A stretch of DNA of 64,000 nt from Rs1 sp000416275 (GCA_965243635.1 OZ251574.1:3410001-3474000), one strand, 5' to 3'; numbered from the stretch's first letter, positions 27,648-37,737 are shown. Notes: generated by a model from the letters alone, not told the origin. A program made the numbers and translations.

Positions 27648-28016
27648 CCACTAACCAAGTTCTTTAAACATATGAAGAGCTTGGATATTTTAATCAATTT
27701 TGCCAGTAGATAACCTGCAACGCCTTTGATTAGCGGGATATATCTATGTGTGTACGAGACCTGATACTGCATTTTCCCGGTCGATAACTAAGTACCTATT
27801 TCCGCGATCCGCGATCCGCGAAAGAGCACGCCTGTAATTACCAGCCTTTAGCAAGCTTCCGACCAAGGAGATAAACTCTTAGTTATCCACCCTACGGGGC
27901 GTGCGCGACTTGTTCAGAGTCTCCTTAAGTAACTCACACAGCAAAGTGACAAGTTAAGCGCTATATATAATGCTAAACTACGCTCACTTATTGCACTAAC
28001 ACTTATCGGAGGCAGT
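27648..28016. other. Gene-free stretch with a short heptamer repeat
   Basis: Some 370 bp without a supported gene. It contains TCCGCGA in three perfect tandem copies (27801-27821) and an inverted pair AAGGAGA / TCTCCTT around 27866 and 27927. GGAGG just before 28017 serves the next gene. Confidence 0.5.
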
Positions 28017-28292
28017 TTGAATTCAACTATAAAACATCATTTAGCGACCGGCCTGGCATTTTCATTTTTGATTGCCTGGTATTATTCACTCCAACATTTT
28101 GGTTTTTTCGACTTCGCAACGAATTTAATGCCGACGGACTATCACGGAGCTGGATTAATGTTTGGTATAGGATTGGGCATGGCGCCAGCTTTTTTTATCT
28201 GGAGCCGCTTCAATAGATGGGTAGAGAAAAAACTCGATATAAAAGGCATCTATATCGAAGACAGTTACTACGATGAGAAGACTAAACGCTGA
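28017..28292 (+). CDS. Small membrane protein, unknown function
   Basis: A 91-residue product with two membrane segments (about residues 9-28 and 45-62) and a basic then acidic cytoplasmic tail (RFNRWVEKKLDIKG, YIEDSYYDEKTKR). The start is TTG at 28017 with GGAGG 5 bases upstream, which decides the start. The family is not recognised. It is convergent with sthA, whose terminator lies between them. Confidence 0.65.
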   Translation: MNSTIKHHLATGLAFSFLIAWYYSLQHFGFFDFATNLMPTDYHGAGLMFGIGLGMAPAFFIWSRFNRWVEKKLDIKGIYIEDSYYDEKTKR

Positions 28293-28359
28293 ATCTCTGG
28301 CTTGTGGGTAGATGCAGAGCATGAAGGTCACTGCTACAGCTTAAATATAGCCAATAAAA

Positions 28360-28375
28360 AGCCCCTTACGGGGCT
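28360..28375 (-). terminator. Intrinsic terminator of sthA
   Basis: A perfect hairpin AGCCCC-TTAC-GGGGCT read on the minus strand is followed by five T (the A-run at 28356-28360 on the plus strand). It lies 13 bp past the sthA stop. The plus-strand small membrane gene ends 68 bp before it. Confidence 0.85.
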
Positions 28376-28387
28376 AGATAGTAAAGA

Positions 28388-29788
28388 TTATAGATGCTGA
28401 ATTCGATTCAAACCAGCAATCGCGGCAACCCGATAAGCTTCAGCCATCGTCGGGTAGTTAAAGGTAGTGTTGACAAAATATGCAAGGGTATTTCCCTCGC
28501 CTTTTTGTTGCATAATTGCCTGGCCAATGTGAATGATCTCAGACGCTTGGTCACCAAAACAGTGAATTCCCAAAATAGCCAGTGTCTCAGGATCAAACAG
28601 AATTTTTAACATTCCTACTGGCTGACTAGTTATTTGCGCCCTGGCGGTATCTTTAAAGAACGCCTGCCCAACTTCATAGGGAATACAGTCAGTAGTTAGC
28701 TCTTCTTCAGTTCTGCCAATAGAGCTAATTTCTGGGATAGTGTAAATGCCGGTTGGCACTTCATCAATGTATCTGAAATCATTATTGCCAATTATATCAG
28801 CCGCAGTAGAGCGTCCCTGATCTATCGCTGCTGACGCTAAGCTTGGCCAACCAATGACGTCACCGACTGCTGAAATTCCTTCAACGGCTGTACGATAGCG
28901 TTCATCAATTTCTAACTGGCCACGACTATTTGCCGATAGACCCGCATTTTCAAGCTTTAGAGCAGCGGTGTTACCAGTACGACCATTACACCATAAGAAA
29001 GCATCTGCTCTAATTTTTTTACCTGATTTCAAGCACAGTGTAATACCACGCTCATCACCATCGACACTGGTATAATCTTCATTGTGACGAATTTTAACTG
29101 CGGTATTGCGCAGGTGGTAACTGAGTGCATCAGATATTTCACCATCGAGAAATGATAACAGTCGGCCACGGGTATCGATCAGATCAACTTTGACCCCTAA
29201 ACCACTAAAGATAGAGGCATATTCACAGCCGATCACACCAGCGCCAAAAATAACTATAGTACGCGGCGTATGGTTGAGCTTTAAAATCGTATCGGAATTG
29301 TAAATACGTGGATGATTAAAATCGATATCGGGCGGGCAATAAGGGCTAGATCCAGTGGCAATAACAATGTTTTTAGCACGTATCGTCTCATCACCTTTGA
29401 TTGTTCCCTTCACCAGCAAGGTATTTGAATCTTGAAATTCAGCTTGACCAAAGAACACATCGACACGGTTGCGCGCATAAAAATTAGTCCGCAACATCAC
29501 TTGATTGGCCATTACTTTTTCGGCGCGGTCTAACACTTTTTGGAATGAAAACCAGCGGGGCTCGCCGATTTCTCGGAACATCGGATTAGTATTAAATTCA
29601 ACAATCTGCTTTACCGAATGACGAAGCGCTTTGGAAGGTATAGTCCCTTTGTGGGTACAGTTGCCGCCAACTGCTGGTTGCTCTTCAACAATTGCGACTC
29701 TCTTGCCGTGTTTAGCTGCATTCATTGCAGCGCCTTCGCCAGCAGGTCCAGATCCAATTACTACGACATCATAATCATAATCAGCCAT
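28388..29788 (-). CDS. sthA: Soluble pyridine nucleotide transhydrogenase
   Basis: SthA is a cytoplasmic FAD enzyme that moves reducing equivalents between NADPH and NAD+. The 466-residue protein has the N-terminal FAD Rossmann motif VVVIGSGPAGEGAAMNAAKHG and GGNCTHKGTIPSKALRH, where the disulfide of the lipoamide dehydrogenase family is reduced to a single Cys, diagnostic of SthA. It also has the NAD Rossmann motif FGAGVIGCEYASIF and an FAD segment SAVGDVIGWPSLASAA. The ATG at 29788 has AGGAAGGA upstream and is preferred over 29806. It lies downstream of the nqr operon, a frequent pairing. Confidence 0.95.
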   Translation of the reverse strand: MADYDYDVVVIGSGPAGEGAAMNAAKHGKRVAIVEEQPAVGGNCTHKGTIPSKALRHSVKQIVEFNTNPMFREIGEPRWFSFQKVLDRAEKVMANQVMLRTNFYARNRVDVFFGQAEFQDSNTLLVKGTIKGDETIRAKNIVIATGSSPYCPPDIDFNHPRIYNSDTILKLNHTPRTIVIFGAGVIGCEYASIFSGLGVKVDLIDTRGRLLSFLDGEISDALSYHLRNTAVKIRHNEDYTSVDGDERGITLCLKSGKKIRADAFLWCNGRTGNTAALKLENAGLSANSRGQLEIDERYRTAVEGISAVGDVIGWPSLASAAIDQGRSTAADIIGNNDFRYIDEVPTGIYTIPEISSIGRTEEELTTDCIPYEVGQAFFKDTARAQITSQPVGMLKILFDPETLAILGIHCFGDQASEIIHIGQAIMQQKGEGNTLAYFVNTTFNYPTMAEAYRVAAIAGLNRIQHL

Positions 29789-29959
29789 TAACAGTTCCTT
29801 CCTCAATTTTGTGTGTGTGGAACCTTTGGATGATTATTATATTCATTTCTCTATCCATAGGCCTCTTAATAGAAACGCAGTATTTCGATTTACAATCCAA
29901 TCTAGAAAATCACACTTTCTAAACTAGCCAAAAATGACTACTTCGATCTCTCTTACTCT

Positions 29960-30214
29960 CTATATCTTACGCTTTACTTGCGCTTCATAACCCAGATCAG
30001 CCAGTTGAGACTTAGCAGCTTCTCTAGAGGTTCTATCGTTCTCATCGTCACATATTTGCTTGTCGCCGGCGCATATATCACAAGCGGTGTCCATGCCCAG
30101 TGCCGCCATACCGCCACATGATCCAGCGATCGGCTTATTACCTAAAATAACCCCGACGGACATCGCGATCACTACCGTTAATAACACTATAAATACCGCT
30201 ATAAATGTTCCCAT
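29960..30214 (-). CDS. nqrM: Na+-NQR assembly factor NqrM
   Basis: An 84-residue single-pass membrane protein: one N-terminal helix (residues 3-24), then GSCGGMAALG and a Cys cluster at 33, 45, 48 and 55. This is the NqrM (former DUF539) pattern, required for assembly of active Na+-NQR, probably by delivering iron to the site between NqrD and NqrE. It follows apbE by 43 bp in the same direction, its standard place. Confidence 0.93.
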   Translation of the reverse strand: MGTFIAVFIVLLTVVIAMSVGVILGNKPIAGSCGGMAALGMDTACDICAGDKQICDDENDRTSREAAKSQLADLGYEAQVKRKI

Positions 30215-30257
30215 GATTTCCTCGATTTCAGTGAATAGCCATCAATGACTGCATAAA

Positions 30258-31331
30258 TTATTGTACAATACGTTGCGCAAAACCGGGTGTCATTTTTTCG
30301 ATAAAACCGGTTTTTCCTTTGATAATAAAAAAAGCTTCAATCCCATTATCTATCGCATAAAGATAGGATTTTTCAACTCCCATCGCTAGAAATGCTGTGG
30401 CGAGCCCATCAGCTAGCGCGCAATTTTCCGCTAGAACGGTCACTGATGCTAAATTATGGGTTATCGGCCGACCAGTAGCTGTATCGATTATATGCGAATA
30501 GCGACGTCCCTGCTCTTCAAAGTAATTTCGATAATCACCTGAGGTCGCCACCGCGACATCATCAACTCTAACCACTCGCTGCACAGTGCGACCAGCGATC
30601 GGGCTTTCAATAGCAATTCGCCACGGCTGACTTTGAGGCTTTAATCCTCGGGAAACCAGCTCGCCACCTATTTCAACCAGATAGGCTGTAAAGCCGGCAT
30701 CAGCCACTATTTTTGCCAACTGATCGACGGCATAACCTTTCGCTATGGAAGAGAGGTCTAAGTATAAATCAGCTTCTTTCTTAATTTTATTATCAGCTAA
30801 CAACTTTAAATGCTGATAGCCAACTCGCTTTCGGATGGCAGCTATTTGTTCAGCACTAGGTGCTTTGGTGACTCGTTTATCCGGTCCAAAGCCCCATAAA
30901 TTGATCAGTGGTCCGACCGTAATATCATATGCACCAGCAGATTGAACACTGATCTTTCTAGCCATCTCTAAAACACGATACAACTGCGCAGACACTTTTT
31001 GCGCAGTGCCACTGGCGGTTTTATTAAACAGTGATAATTCGGAATTCGGGATGTAGGTAGACATAGCCTGGTTAATATCTAGCAACCGCAGATCAATTTT
31101 TGCCTGTAAATTAGCCGTTTGTTCTGCAGTGAAGCTGCTCTTTGCAACCCAGGTAATATGATAAGTAGTCCCCATGGTCCGACCTTCGATAGCGACGAGT
31201 TTCTGCTCGGCAAAGGCCAGACTAATAGTTAGCGGGCTGACTACAAAAACGGCCAGCAGATAAACTGCTAGCCGTTGCAAGGTACGCTTTAAAAAAGCTT
31301 TAAACGCACCAAATATCGAGGTTAACATCAA
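30258..31331 (-). CDS. apbE: FAD:protein FMN transferase ApbE
   Basis: ApbE covalently attaches FMN to Thr residues of NqrB and NqrC in the periplasm, using FAD. The 357-residue precursor has a signal peptide (about residues 18-41, ending AFA-EQ) without a lipobox Cys. Family landmarks follow: GRTMGTTYHI, DLSSIAKGYAVD, VEIGGELVSRG and HIIDTATGRPI. It begins 2 bp after nqrF, in the nqr operon, so it is clearly the flavin transferase for this complex. Confidence 0.94.
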   Translation of the reverse strand: MMLTSIFGAFKAFLKRTLQRLAVYLLAVFVVSPLTISLAFAEQKLVAIEGRTMGTTYHITWVAKSSFTAEQTANLQAKIDLRLLDINQAMSTYIPNSELSLFNKTASGTAQKVSAQLYRVLEMARKISVQSAGAYDITVGPLINLWGFGPDKRVTKAPSAEQIAAIRKRVGYQHLKLLADNKIKKEADLYLDLSSIAKGYAVDQLAKIVADAGFTAYLVEIGGELVSRGLKPQSQPWRIAIESPIAGRTVQRVVRVDDVAVATSGDYRNYFEEQGRRYSHIIDTATGRPITHNLASVTVLAENCALADGLATAFLAMGVEKSYLYAIDNGIEAFFIIKGKTGFIEKMTPGFAQRIVQ

Positions 31332-31333
31332 GT

Positions 31334-32563
31334 TTAACCACCAAAGTCATCAAGTAAGATATTTTCAGGTTCAACCCCTAAGTCCTCAAGCAACTTAATC
31401 ACTGCCGAGTTCATCATCGGTGGCCCACACATGTAAAATTCACAATCTTCAGGTGCATCGTGATCCTGCAGATAGTTTTCAAATAACACATTGTGAATGA
31501 AACCTGTCATCCCCTCCCAGTTGTCTTCTGGCTGTGGGTCAGACAGTGCTAGGTGCCATTTAAAGTTTTCGTTTTCCGCAGCTAGCTGGTCATACTCTTC
31601 AGAATAGAATGCTTCACGAAGTGAACGTGCACCGTACCAGAAAGATATTTTACGGGTAGAGTTCAGACGCTTCAATTGATCAAAGATGTGCGAACGCATT
31701 GGTGCCATACCTGCACCACCGCCAACAAAGACCATTTCTGCATCGGTATCTTTAGCAAAAAACTCACCAAAGGGACCATACACGTCTATCGTATCACCTG
31801 GCTTAAGGTTAAAGACGAAAGAGGACATTATCCCAGGAGGAATTCCCTGACTACCTGGAGGGGGAGATGCAATCCGGATATTAAACTTAACAATCCCCTT
31901 TTCACCGGGGTAGTTTGCCATAGAATAGGCGCGGATGGTGGTTTCAGTAACCGTTGAAACATTGTCCCAAACATTGAACTTATCCCAATCACCGCGATAC
32001 TCTTCATCAATATCAAAGGTTTTGTAGTCAACCACATGAGGAGGACACTCTAATTGCACATAGCCCCCCGCACGGAAATTTACTACTTCACCATCGGGAA
32101 TTTTTAAAGTTAACTCTTTAATAAAAGTAGCTACGTTAGGGTTAGACTCAACCGTACAGGTCCACTTTTTAACCCCGAAGATTTCTTCTTCGAGGTCAAG
32201 TTCCATGTCTTCTTTAACTGCAACTTGACATGCGAGACGCCAGCCTTCTTTTGCTTCACGCATCGTAAAATGAGATTCTTCAGTGGGTAGCATAGAGCCG
32301 CCCCCTTCAAGAACCTGACACTTACACTGCGCACAAGTACCACCGCCACCACAAGCTGAAGGGATAAAAACGCCCATTTCAGAGAGGGTCTGCAGCAATT
32401 TCCCACCTGCGGGAACTACAACTTTTTTATCCGGGTCATTATTAATATTAATAGTGACATCACCGGAACTTACTAATTTTGAACGAGCAGCCAATATCAC
32501 CGCAACTAGTGCAAGCACTACCACGGTAAACATGACAACCCCGAGAATTATTTCAGCATTCAT
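31334..32563 (-). CDS. nqrF: Na+-NQR subunit F (NADH dehydrogenase)
   Basis: NqrF is the entry point of electrons into the sodium pump. The 409-residue protein has one N-terminal membrane helix. A [2Fe-2S] ferredoxin domain follows, with Cys71, Cys77, Cys80 and Cys112 in CGGGGTCAQC...AC spacing. Next come an FAD domain (RAYSMANYPGE) and an NADH domain (FVGGGAGMAPMRSHIFDQL), with the C-terminal EFYMCGPPMMN. Length fits (407-408 in Vibrio). It is the last structural gene of nqrABCDEF. Confidence 0.97.
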   Translation of the reverse strand: MNAEIILGVVMFTVVVLALVAVILAARSKLVSSGDVTININNDPDKKVVVPAGGKLLQTLSEMGVFIPSACGGGGTCAQCKCQVLEGGGSMLPTEESHFTMREAKEGWRLACQVAVKEDMELDLEEEIFGVKKWTCTVESNPNVATFIKELTLKIPDGEVVNFRAGGYVQLECPPHVVDYKTFDIDEEYRGDWDKFNVWDNVSTVTETTIRAYSMANYPGEKGIVKFNIRIASPPPGSQGIPPGIMSSFVFNLKPGDTIDVYGPFGEFFAKDTDAEMVFVGGGAGMAPMRSHIFDQLKRLNSTRKISFWYGARSLREAFYSEEYDQLAAENENFKWHLALSDPQPEDNWEGMTGFIHNVLFENYLQDHDAPEDCEFYMCGPPMMNSAVIKLLEDLGVEPENILLDDFGG

Positions 32564-32595
32564 GGCTATAATATTCCTTTGTTAATTATCATGTA

Positions 32596-33204
32596 TTAAA
32601 GCTGTACGCCGGAAAAAGACATAAACCCTAGTGCCATCAGTCCCACTGAGATAAAGGTAATACCCAATCCCTGTAGCCCTGCTGGTACATCTGAGTACTT
32701 TAATTTTTCACGAATTCCGGCAAGTGTCGCAATGGCTAACGCCCAACCGAGACCAGCACCCATTCCGTAAACAACAGATTCACCGAAATTATAGTCGCGT
32801 TCAACCATAAATAACGCCGCACCCATGATGGCACAGTTTACCGTGATTAAAGGTAAGAAAACCCCCAGTGCGTTATACAGCGCGGGGAAGAACTTATCTA
32901 ATACCATTTCCAAGATTTGCACTAAAGCAGCAATAACCCCGATATAAGAAATATAGCCTAGAAAGCTAAGATCGACTTCAGGAAGACCTGCCCATGCAAG
33001 CGCACCTTCACGCAACAACAAGTTATATAACAAGTTGTTAATCGGAGTGGTAATGGTTAGCACCACGATAACTGCTATTCCCAAGCCTATCGCAGTTTGC
33101 ACTTTCTTCGAAATAGCAAGAAAGGTACACATACCTAAGAAAAACGATAGCGCCATATTTTCAATAAAAACGGCTTTAACAAACAGACTAATATACTGTT
33201 CCAT
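32596..33204 (-). CDS. nqrE: Na+-NQR subunit E
   Basis: A 202-residue integral membrane subunit with six helices, homologous to NqrD and RnfA. NqrD/E together hold an Fe site between inverted half-repeats. The segments FLGMCTFLAISK and VNCAIMGAALFMVERDY contain the conserved Cys. Length matches Vibrio NqrE (198). Its ATG overlaps the nqrD stop by one base (TAATG), indicating translational coupling. Confidence 0.96.
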   Translation of the reverse strand: MEQYISLFVKAVFIENMALSFFLGMCTFLAISKKVQTAIGLGIAVIVVLTITTPINNLLYNLLLREGALAWAGLPEVDLSFLGYISYIGVIAALVQILEMVLDKFFPALYNALGVFLPLITVNCAIMGAALFMVERDYNFGESVVYGMGAGLGWALAIATLAGIREKLKYSDVPAGLQGLGITFISVGLMALGFMSFSGVQL

Positions 33205-33863
33205 TATATCGCCTCCTTCTTACTATTTTTACAGATAACAAAGTCCGGCTTTTCAACTTGACTCACATCGAAAGTACGCATCAACCAGATCATTAGTCCA
33301 ATGATAAAAAATGCACTAGGTGGAAGTAACAGCAGGCCGTTACTCATGTACCAACCATCGTTGGTCACTAGCGGCAGTATTTCTATGCCAAACAAACTGC
33401 CGGCACCAAATAGTTCGCGAATAAAGCCGACGAACATCAAAACAGCACCGTAACCTAAACCATTGCCAATACCATCTAAGAAAGAAGGTAGCGGTGGGTT
33501 CTTCATCGCAAATGCTTCGGCACGCCCCATTACGATACAGTTGGTGATAATTAAACCAACAAATACTGATAGTTGCTTTGAAGTATCGTAAGCAACCGCT
33601 TTTAGGATTTGATCAACCACTATTACCAGTGATGCAATAATTGTCATTTGACAAATAATACGTATCGAACTGGGCATTTGGTTGCGCATCAATGAAACAA
33701 ACATGCTGGAAAATGCTGTCACAGCCATCACAGCCAGTGTCATTACCAACGCTGTGTTTAAGTTTGATGTTACCGCTAGCGCCGAACAAACACCCAATAT
33801 TTGCAATGCAATTGGGTTGTTGGTAAAAATAGGCTTAACGATCATATCTCTCATTTCAGACAT
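33204..33863 (-). CDS. nqrD: Na+-NQR subunit D
   Basis: A 219-residue membrane subunit with six helices. The conserved LGVCSALAVTSN and TNCIVMGRAEAFAMKNPP segments contain the Cys that ligate the intramembrane iron centre with NqrE. Length is near that of Vibrio NqrD (210). It starts 3 bp after nqrC and is translationally coupled to nqrE. Confidence 0.96.
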   Translation of the reverse strand: MSEMRDMIVKPIFTNNPIALQILGVCSALAVTSNLNTALVMTLAVMAVTAFSSMFVSLMRNQMPSSIRIICQMTIIASLVIVVDQILKAVAYDTSKQLSVFVGLIITNCIVMGRAEAFAMKNPPLPSFLDGIGNGLGYGAVLMFVGFIRELFGAGSLFGIEILPLVTNDGWYMSNGLLLLPPSAFFIIGLMIWLMRTFDVSQVEKPDFVICKNSKKEAI

Positions 33864-33866
33864 CGT

Positions 33867-34646
33867 TTAACTCTCCCCTGCTTTTAGCTTAGTTAGATAG
33901 GTAGCAAAACCATTTTCGCCCATCCAAAACTTCACTAAGTTGGTCACACCGTTACTGGTTAAAGTAGCACCTGATAAAGCATCTATTTTAAACTCAGACC
34001 CAGCAGCACTATGATCAACGGCACCTTTTACTAAGCCAAGCATCGGCTCCATTGAACCTTGTGCATAGACTTTTTTGCCAGGCCACAGCGCCTTCCACTT
34101 AGGATTATCCACTTCACCACCTAAACCCGGTGTTTCGCCATGTGCATAAAAGCCAAAGCCGACAACCGTATTTAAATCTTTTTCCAATGCGAGGAATCCG
34201 TACAGCGTTGACCAGAGACCATAGCCATGGACCGGAAGAATTACTTTTTCCAGTTGACCAGCTTGATTGACCAGATAGACCGGCATTACGTTCGCAGTGC
34301 GCTTAATAGACGCTATATCTATTTTGCGCGGCAGTGGTGATGATAGTGAAGGCTCTTTCGCGGCACGCTTAGAGTCTTTATATCCCACTGGCTTATCAAC
34401 ATACTCGCCAGTTTTTAAACTGACGTATTTGGTGATAATTTTTTCAGCGAACAGTTTCTGCACATCTTGACCTTGATAGTCAATTTTTGCAGCGGCTAAA
34501 ATATTAGTTTGACGGTCTAGTTCTTTGTTTGCCAGCTGCATCGGCTTTAGTAATACCGCTGCTGTGGATACTATTACTGAGCAAACAACACAGAGCAATA
34601 CCGTGACAGTAATTGTTCTGCCGATTGAATCGTTATTAGCTGCCAT
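33867..34646 (-). CDS. nqrC: Na+-NQR subunit C (covalent FMN)
   Basis: The 259-residue protein has one N-terminal helix and a periplasmic flavin domain. The FMN attachment motif is at residues 225-231, SGATLTS, where Thr228 is the expected ApbE target by homology. Conserved GLWSTLYGFLAL and HGETPGLGGEVDNPKW are present. It overlaps nqrB by 11 bases. Confidence 0.96.
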   Translation of the reverse strand: MAANNDSIGRTITVTVLLCVVCSVIVSTAAVLLKPMQLANKELDRQTNILAAAKIDYQGQDVQKLFAEKIITKYVSLKTGEYVDKPVGYKDSKRAAKEPSLSSPLPRKIDIASIKRTANVMPVYLVNQAGQLEKVILPVHGYGLWSTLYGFLALEKDLNTVVGFGFYAHGETPGLGGEVDNPKWKALWPGKKVYAQGSMEPMLGLVKGAVDHSAAGSEFKIDALSGATLTSNGVTNLVKFWMGENGFATYLTKLKAGES

Positions 34647-35841
34647 GACGTAATAACCTCCGCTTAATATTTGCCTGCACTACGAAGTTATCGATCAGGG
34701 GAGCAAATAAGTTACCAAATAGAATTGCCAGCATCATACCTTCTGGGAAGGCTGGGTTAACCACGCGAATTAGCACCACCATGATCCCAATTAAGGCACC
34801 AAAATACCATTTACCGGTATTGGTCATCGACGCAGAGATCGGATCGGTAGCCATAAAGAACATACCAAAGGCAAACCCACCTAAGACCATGTGCCAGTAG
34901 AATGGCAATGCAAACATCGGATTGCTTTCAGAACCGATCAGGTTGAAGATCACACTCATCGCGACCATACCTGCAAACACCCCGGCGACAATTCGCCAGG
35001 CAGCTAATCGCATCACCACCAGTGCCCCGCCACCGATCAAGATAGCAAAAGTAGATACCTCGCCGACAGAACCTTGTATTTGACCCATGAATGCCTGCAT
35101 CCAGGTGATACTGCTTTCGAGCGCTTCGATACCACCAACCGCGGCAATACTCAGCGGAGTTGCACCGGTATAACCATCAACGGCGGTCCAAATTGCATCA
35201 CCTGACATTTGTGCAGGATAGGCAAAAAACAAGAAAGCACGACCAGTCAACGCTGGGTTGAGGAAGTTTTTCCCGGTGCCACCGAACACTTCTTTACCAA
35301 TTACCACACCAAAACTGATGCCTAAGGCAACCTGCCACAACGGGATTGAAGGAGGAAGTGTCAGCGAGAACAAAATAGAGGTAACAAAGAAGCCTTCGTT
35401 CACTTCGTGACCACGTTTCATGGCAAACAGCACTTCCCAGAATCCACCTACGACAAAAGTCACTGCGTAAATAGGAAGCCAGTAAAGCGCACCGTGGATA
35501 ATATTATCCCACAAGCTGCTAGCATCGAAACCTGTTAGTGAACCGGCGATAGCGCCACGCCAACCAGCAGCTTCAGTGAGCCCCATAGTTGCCATGGCAT
35601 TATTTGCCTGCAATCCCACATTGTACAAACCAAATAATACGGCTGGAAAAGTACAGATCCACACTAGAATCATCATGCGTTTTAAATCGACACCATCACG
35701 TACATGAGCAGCTGCTTTAGTTACGTGGCCAGGTGTGTAGAAAATCGTATCCGCCGCTTCGAAAAGTGCATACCAATTTTCAAATTTACCGCCTTTATGG
35801 AAATGCGGCTCCATTTTATCAAGAATATTTCTCAAACTCAT
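34636..35841 (-). CDS. nqrB: Na+-NQR subunit B (covalent FMN, quinone site)
   Basis: A 401-residue subunit with about ten helices. It contains the sodium path and carries FMN on Thr228 of the DGYTGATPLS motif. GTGKNFLNPALTGRAFLFFAYPAQ is the diagnostic NqrB/RnfD segment. It lies between nqrA (4 bp gap) and nqrC (overlap). Confidence 0.97.
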   Translation of the reverse strand: MSLRNILDKMEPHFHKGGKFENWYALFEAADTIFYTPGHVTKAAAHVRDGVDLKRMMILVWICTFPAVLFGLYNVGLQANNAMATMGLTEAAGWRGAIAGSLTGFDASSLWDNIIHGALYWLPIYAVTFVVGGFWEVLFAMKRGHEVNEGFFVTSILFSLTLPPSIPLWQVALGISFGVVIGKEVFGGTGKNFLNPALTGRAFLFFAYPAQMSGDAIWTAVDGYTGATPLSIAAVGGIEALESSITWMQAFMGQIQGSVGEVSTFAILIGGGALVVMRLAAWRIVAGVFAGMVAMSVIFNLIGSESNPMFALPFYWHMVLGGFAFGMFFMATDPISASMTNTGKWYFGALIGIMVVLIRVVNPAFPEGMMLAILFGNLFAPLIDNFVVQANIKRRLLRHGS

Positions 35842-35845
35842 GGTG

Positions 35846-37186
35846 TTAAGCCTCTCTCTCGATGCGTGTTAAATTATCGCGAAGAATTGGGCCGTATTCA
35901 TACTTACCTGGGCAGGCAAAAGTACAGAGGGCTAAATCTTCTTCATCGAGTTCTAAAGCACCTAAATCCATCGCCGCCACTATATCTCCAGTGACTAGTG
36001 CACGCAGTAGCTGTGTGGGTAGGATATCCATTGGCATTAGTCGCTCAAATTGACCAACCGGAAGCATCGCTCTCTCTGAACCATTGGTGGTGGTCGAGAA
36101 ACTAAATTTCTTAGTCTTATTTAAAGCGGAGATAAATATATTAAGCACTGAGTATTGATTGGCACCCGGTACGGCCCATCCCATAAACTCACGTTTATCG
36201 CCCTGCTTAAGAACGGTCACTTGGTTGGCATAGCGGCCTAAATAATCAAGTTCGTCAGCGGCTGTCCGGCCATTCCAGATTGATCCAGAAATAACTCGGT
36301 TACCCAAAGTGTCTACTGTCCCAGTAATTAAATCAGTTATTTTTGCGCCTATTCTGGTTCGCACCAACAGCGGCTTATCTACGACAGGACCGGCAATAGA
36401 TATAATCCGCTCTACTGATAATTTACCTTCTGTAAATAATTTTCCGATCGCCACAACATCTTGATAGCCAATCGTCCACACCGTGTAATTACGTGAAACT
36501 GGCTCTAGAAAATGTATATGAGTTCCAACGTTACCCGCAGGATGGACACCGGAAAATTCTTCAACAACCACACCTTCGACAGTGGCAACATCAGCCCCTG
36601 CAGCTTTACAAAGGTAAACTTTCCCCGCTGTTAGCTTGGTCAGTAAAGTTAGTCCACGACTGAAATCAGCCGCATTTTCTGCGATGATCAGAGCAGGGTC
36701 TGCCGCGAGAGGATTGGTATCAATAGCCGTGACAAAAATGGCTTTTGCAGTAGTATTGCTCGCAGGTATTTTAGAGAAAGGACGAGTACGCAATGCACTC
36801 CAAAGCCCAGACACCTGCAATTGTTCAGCGACTTGTTCAGCGGTTAAATCCGCCAACTCTTCTACAGAGTATTTTGTAAACTCTATAGATTCTTCAGTTT
36901 CATCAACATCGATAACCACAGAGAGCAACATTCGACGCTCGCCACGATTAATTTCTTTTACAGTACCAGCTGCTGGCGCTGTAAAATGCACACCTTCTGT
37001 CTTCTTGTCAGAAAAGATCAATTGACCGAGTTTAACTCGATCTCCCACCTTGACGGCCATTGTTGGCTTACAGCCAACATAGTCAGGGCCACTCACGGCG
37101 ACCGAATGCACTTTATTCGACTCAGAAATACTCTGCGCCGTAGTGCCTAAAATCGGTAGATCTAGACCTTTGTTGATCTTGATCAT
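35846..37186 (-). CDS. nqrA: Na+-NQR subunit A
   Basis: NqrA is the soluble cytoplasmic subunit that contributes to quinone binding. It is the first gene of the operon. The 446-residue product begins MIKINKGLDLPILG, the family's standard N-terminus, with GTGAAG upstream of the ATG at 37186. The open frame to 37237 adds 17 residues unlike the family and is rejected. Landmarks include VAVSGPDYVGCKPTMAVKVGD and CPGKYEYGPILR near the end. Confidence 0.96.
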   Translation of the reverse strand: MIKINKGLDLPILGTTAQSISESNKVHSVAVSGPDYVGCKPTMAVKVGDRVKLGQLIFSDKKTEGVHFTAPAAGTVKEINRGERRMLLSVVIDVDETEESIEFTKYSVEELADLTAEQVAEQLQVSGLWSALRTRPFSKIPASNTTAKAIFVTAIDTNPLAADPALIIAENAADFSRGLTLLTKLTAGKVYLCKAAGADVATVEGVVVEEFSGVHPAGNVGTHIHFLEPVSRNYTVWTIGYQDVVAIGKLFTEGKLSVERIISIAGPVVDKPLLVRTRIGAKITDLITGTVDTLGNRVISGSIWNGRTAADELDYLGRYANQVTVLKQGDKREFMGWAVPGANQYSVLNIFISALNKTKKFSFSTTTNGSERAMLPVGQFERLMPMDILPTQLLRALVTGDIVAAMDLGALELDEEDLALCTFACPGKYEYGPILRDNLTRIEREA

Positions 37187-37660
37187 ACACTTCACCCAAT
37201 CACGATTATAAATTTTCGAAAAATTATTATTGTTCACGCGAGACTGTAAAACTTAACTCAGAACGCAGTGTTTATTATTTATACTACAACAATATTCCCC
37301 ACCAAAAAACTTGTCGATTATACATGAGCTTACACGTTCTATCATAGACAGCTTAGTCAGAAACCTGACAAAAACATAAAAAAAACCACTATAGGGAGCA
37401 AATACCTGCAATTTATAGGTCTTTTGCTTATTTGTTTTGTTTTCAAACTGACTAGTTTTTCACCCGATTAATCGACACTAACGATCCTTTATCTAACACT
37501 ATAGCTACTTATTATACGCTTACACAACAGCCGGCACTCCCCCTAGCACTTAGCAAAAAAAACATTCCACACCTACACCTACAAGTCGAACTCATACCGA
37601 CAAAGATAAGCGTCTACTCCAGCTCAAGAGGTAACTTTTAGTTAACACACTGGCAGCCAT
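37187..37660. other. Gene-free leader upstream of nqrA
   Basis: About 470 bp between nqrA and the aspS terminator. It is strongly AT-rich and has no supported gene or element copy. It should hold the nqr operon promoter. No FNR- or Fur-like palindrome was found by eye. Confidence 0.45.
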
Positions 37661-37694
37661 AAAAAAGCCCGGCATCAAATCAATGAGGCCAGGC
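37661..37694 (-). terminator. Intrinsic terminator of aspS
   Basis: Minus-strand GCCTGGC pairs with GCCGGGC (7 bp stem with one G-U wobble, 14-base loop) and is followed directly by six T. It begins 44 bp past the aspS stop. Confidence 0.75.
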
Positions 37695-37737
37695 CAATTA
37701 AGAACACGCTATATCTGTTTTCCGATCAACAGAAAAA

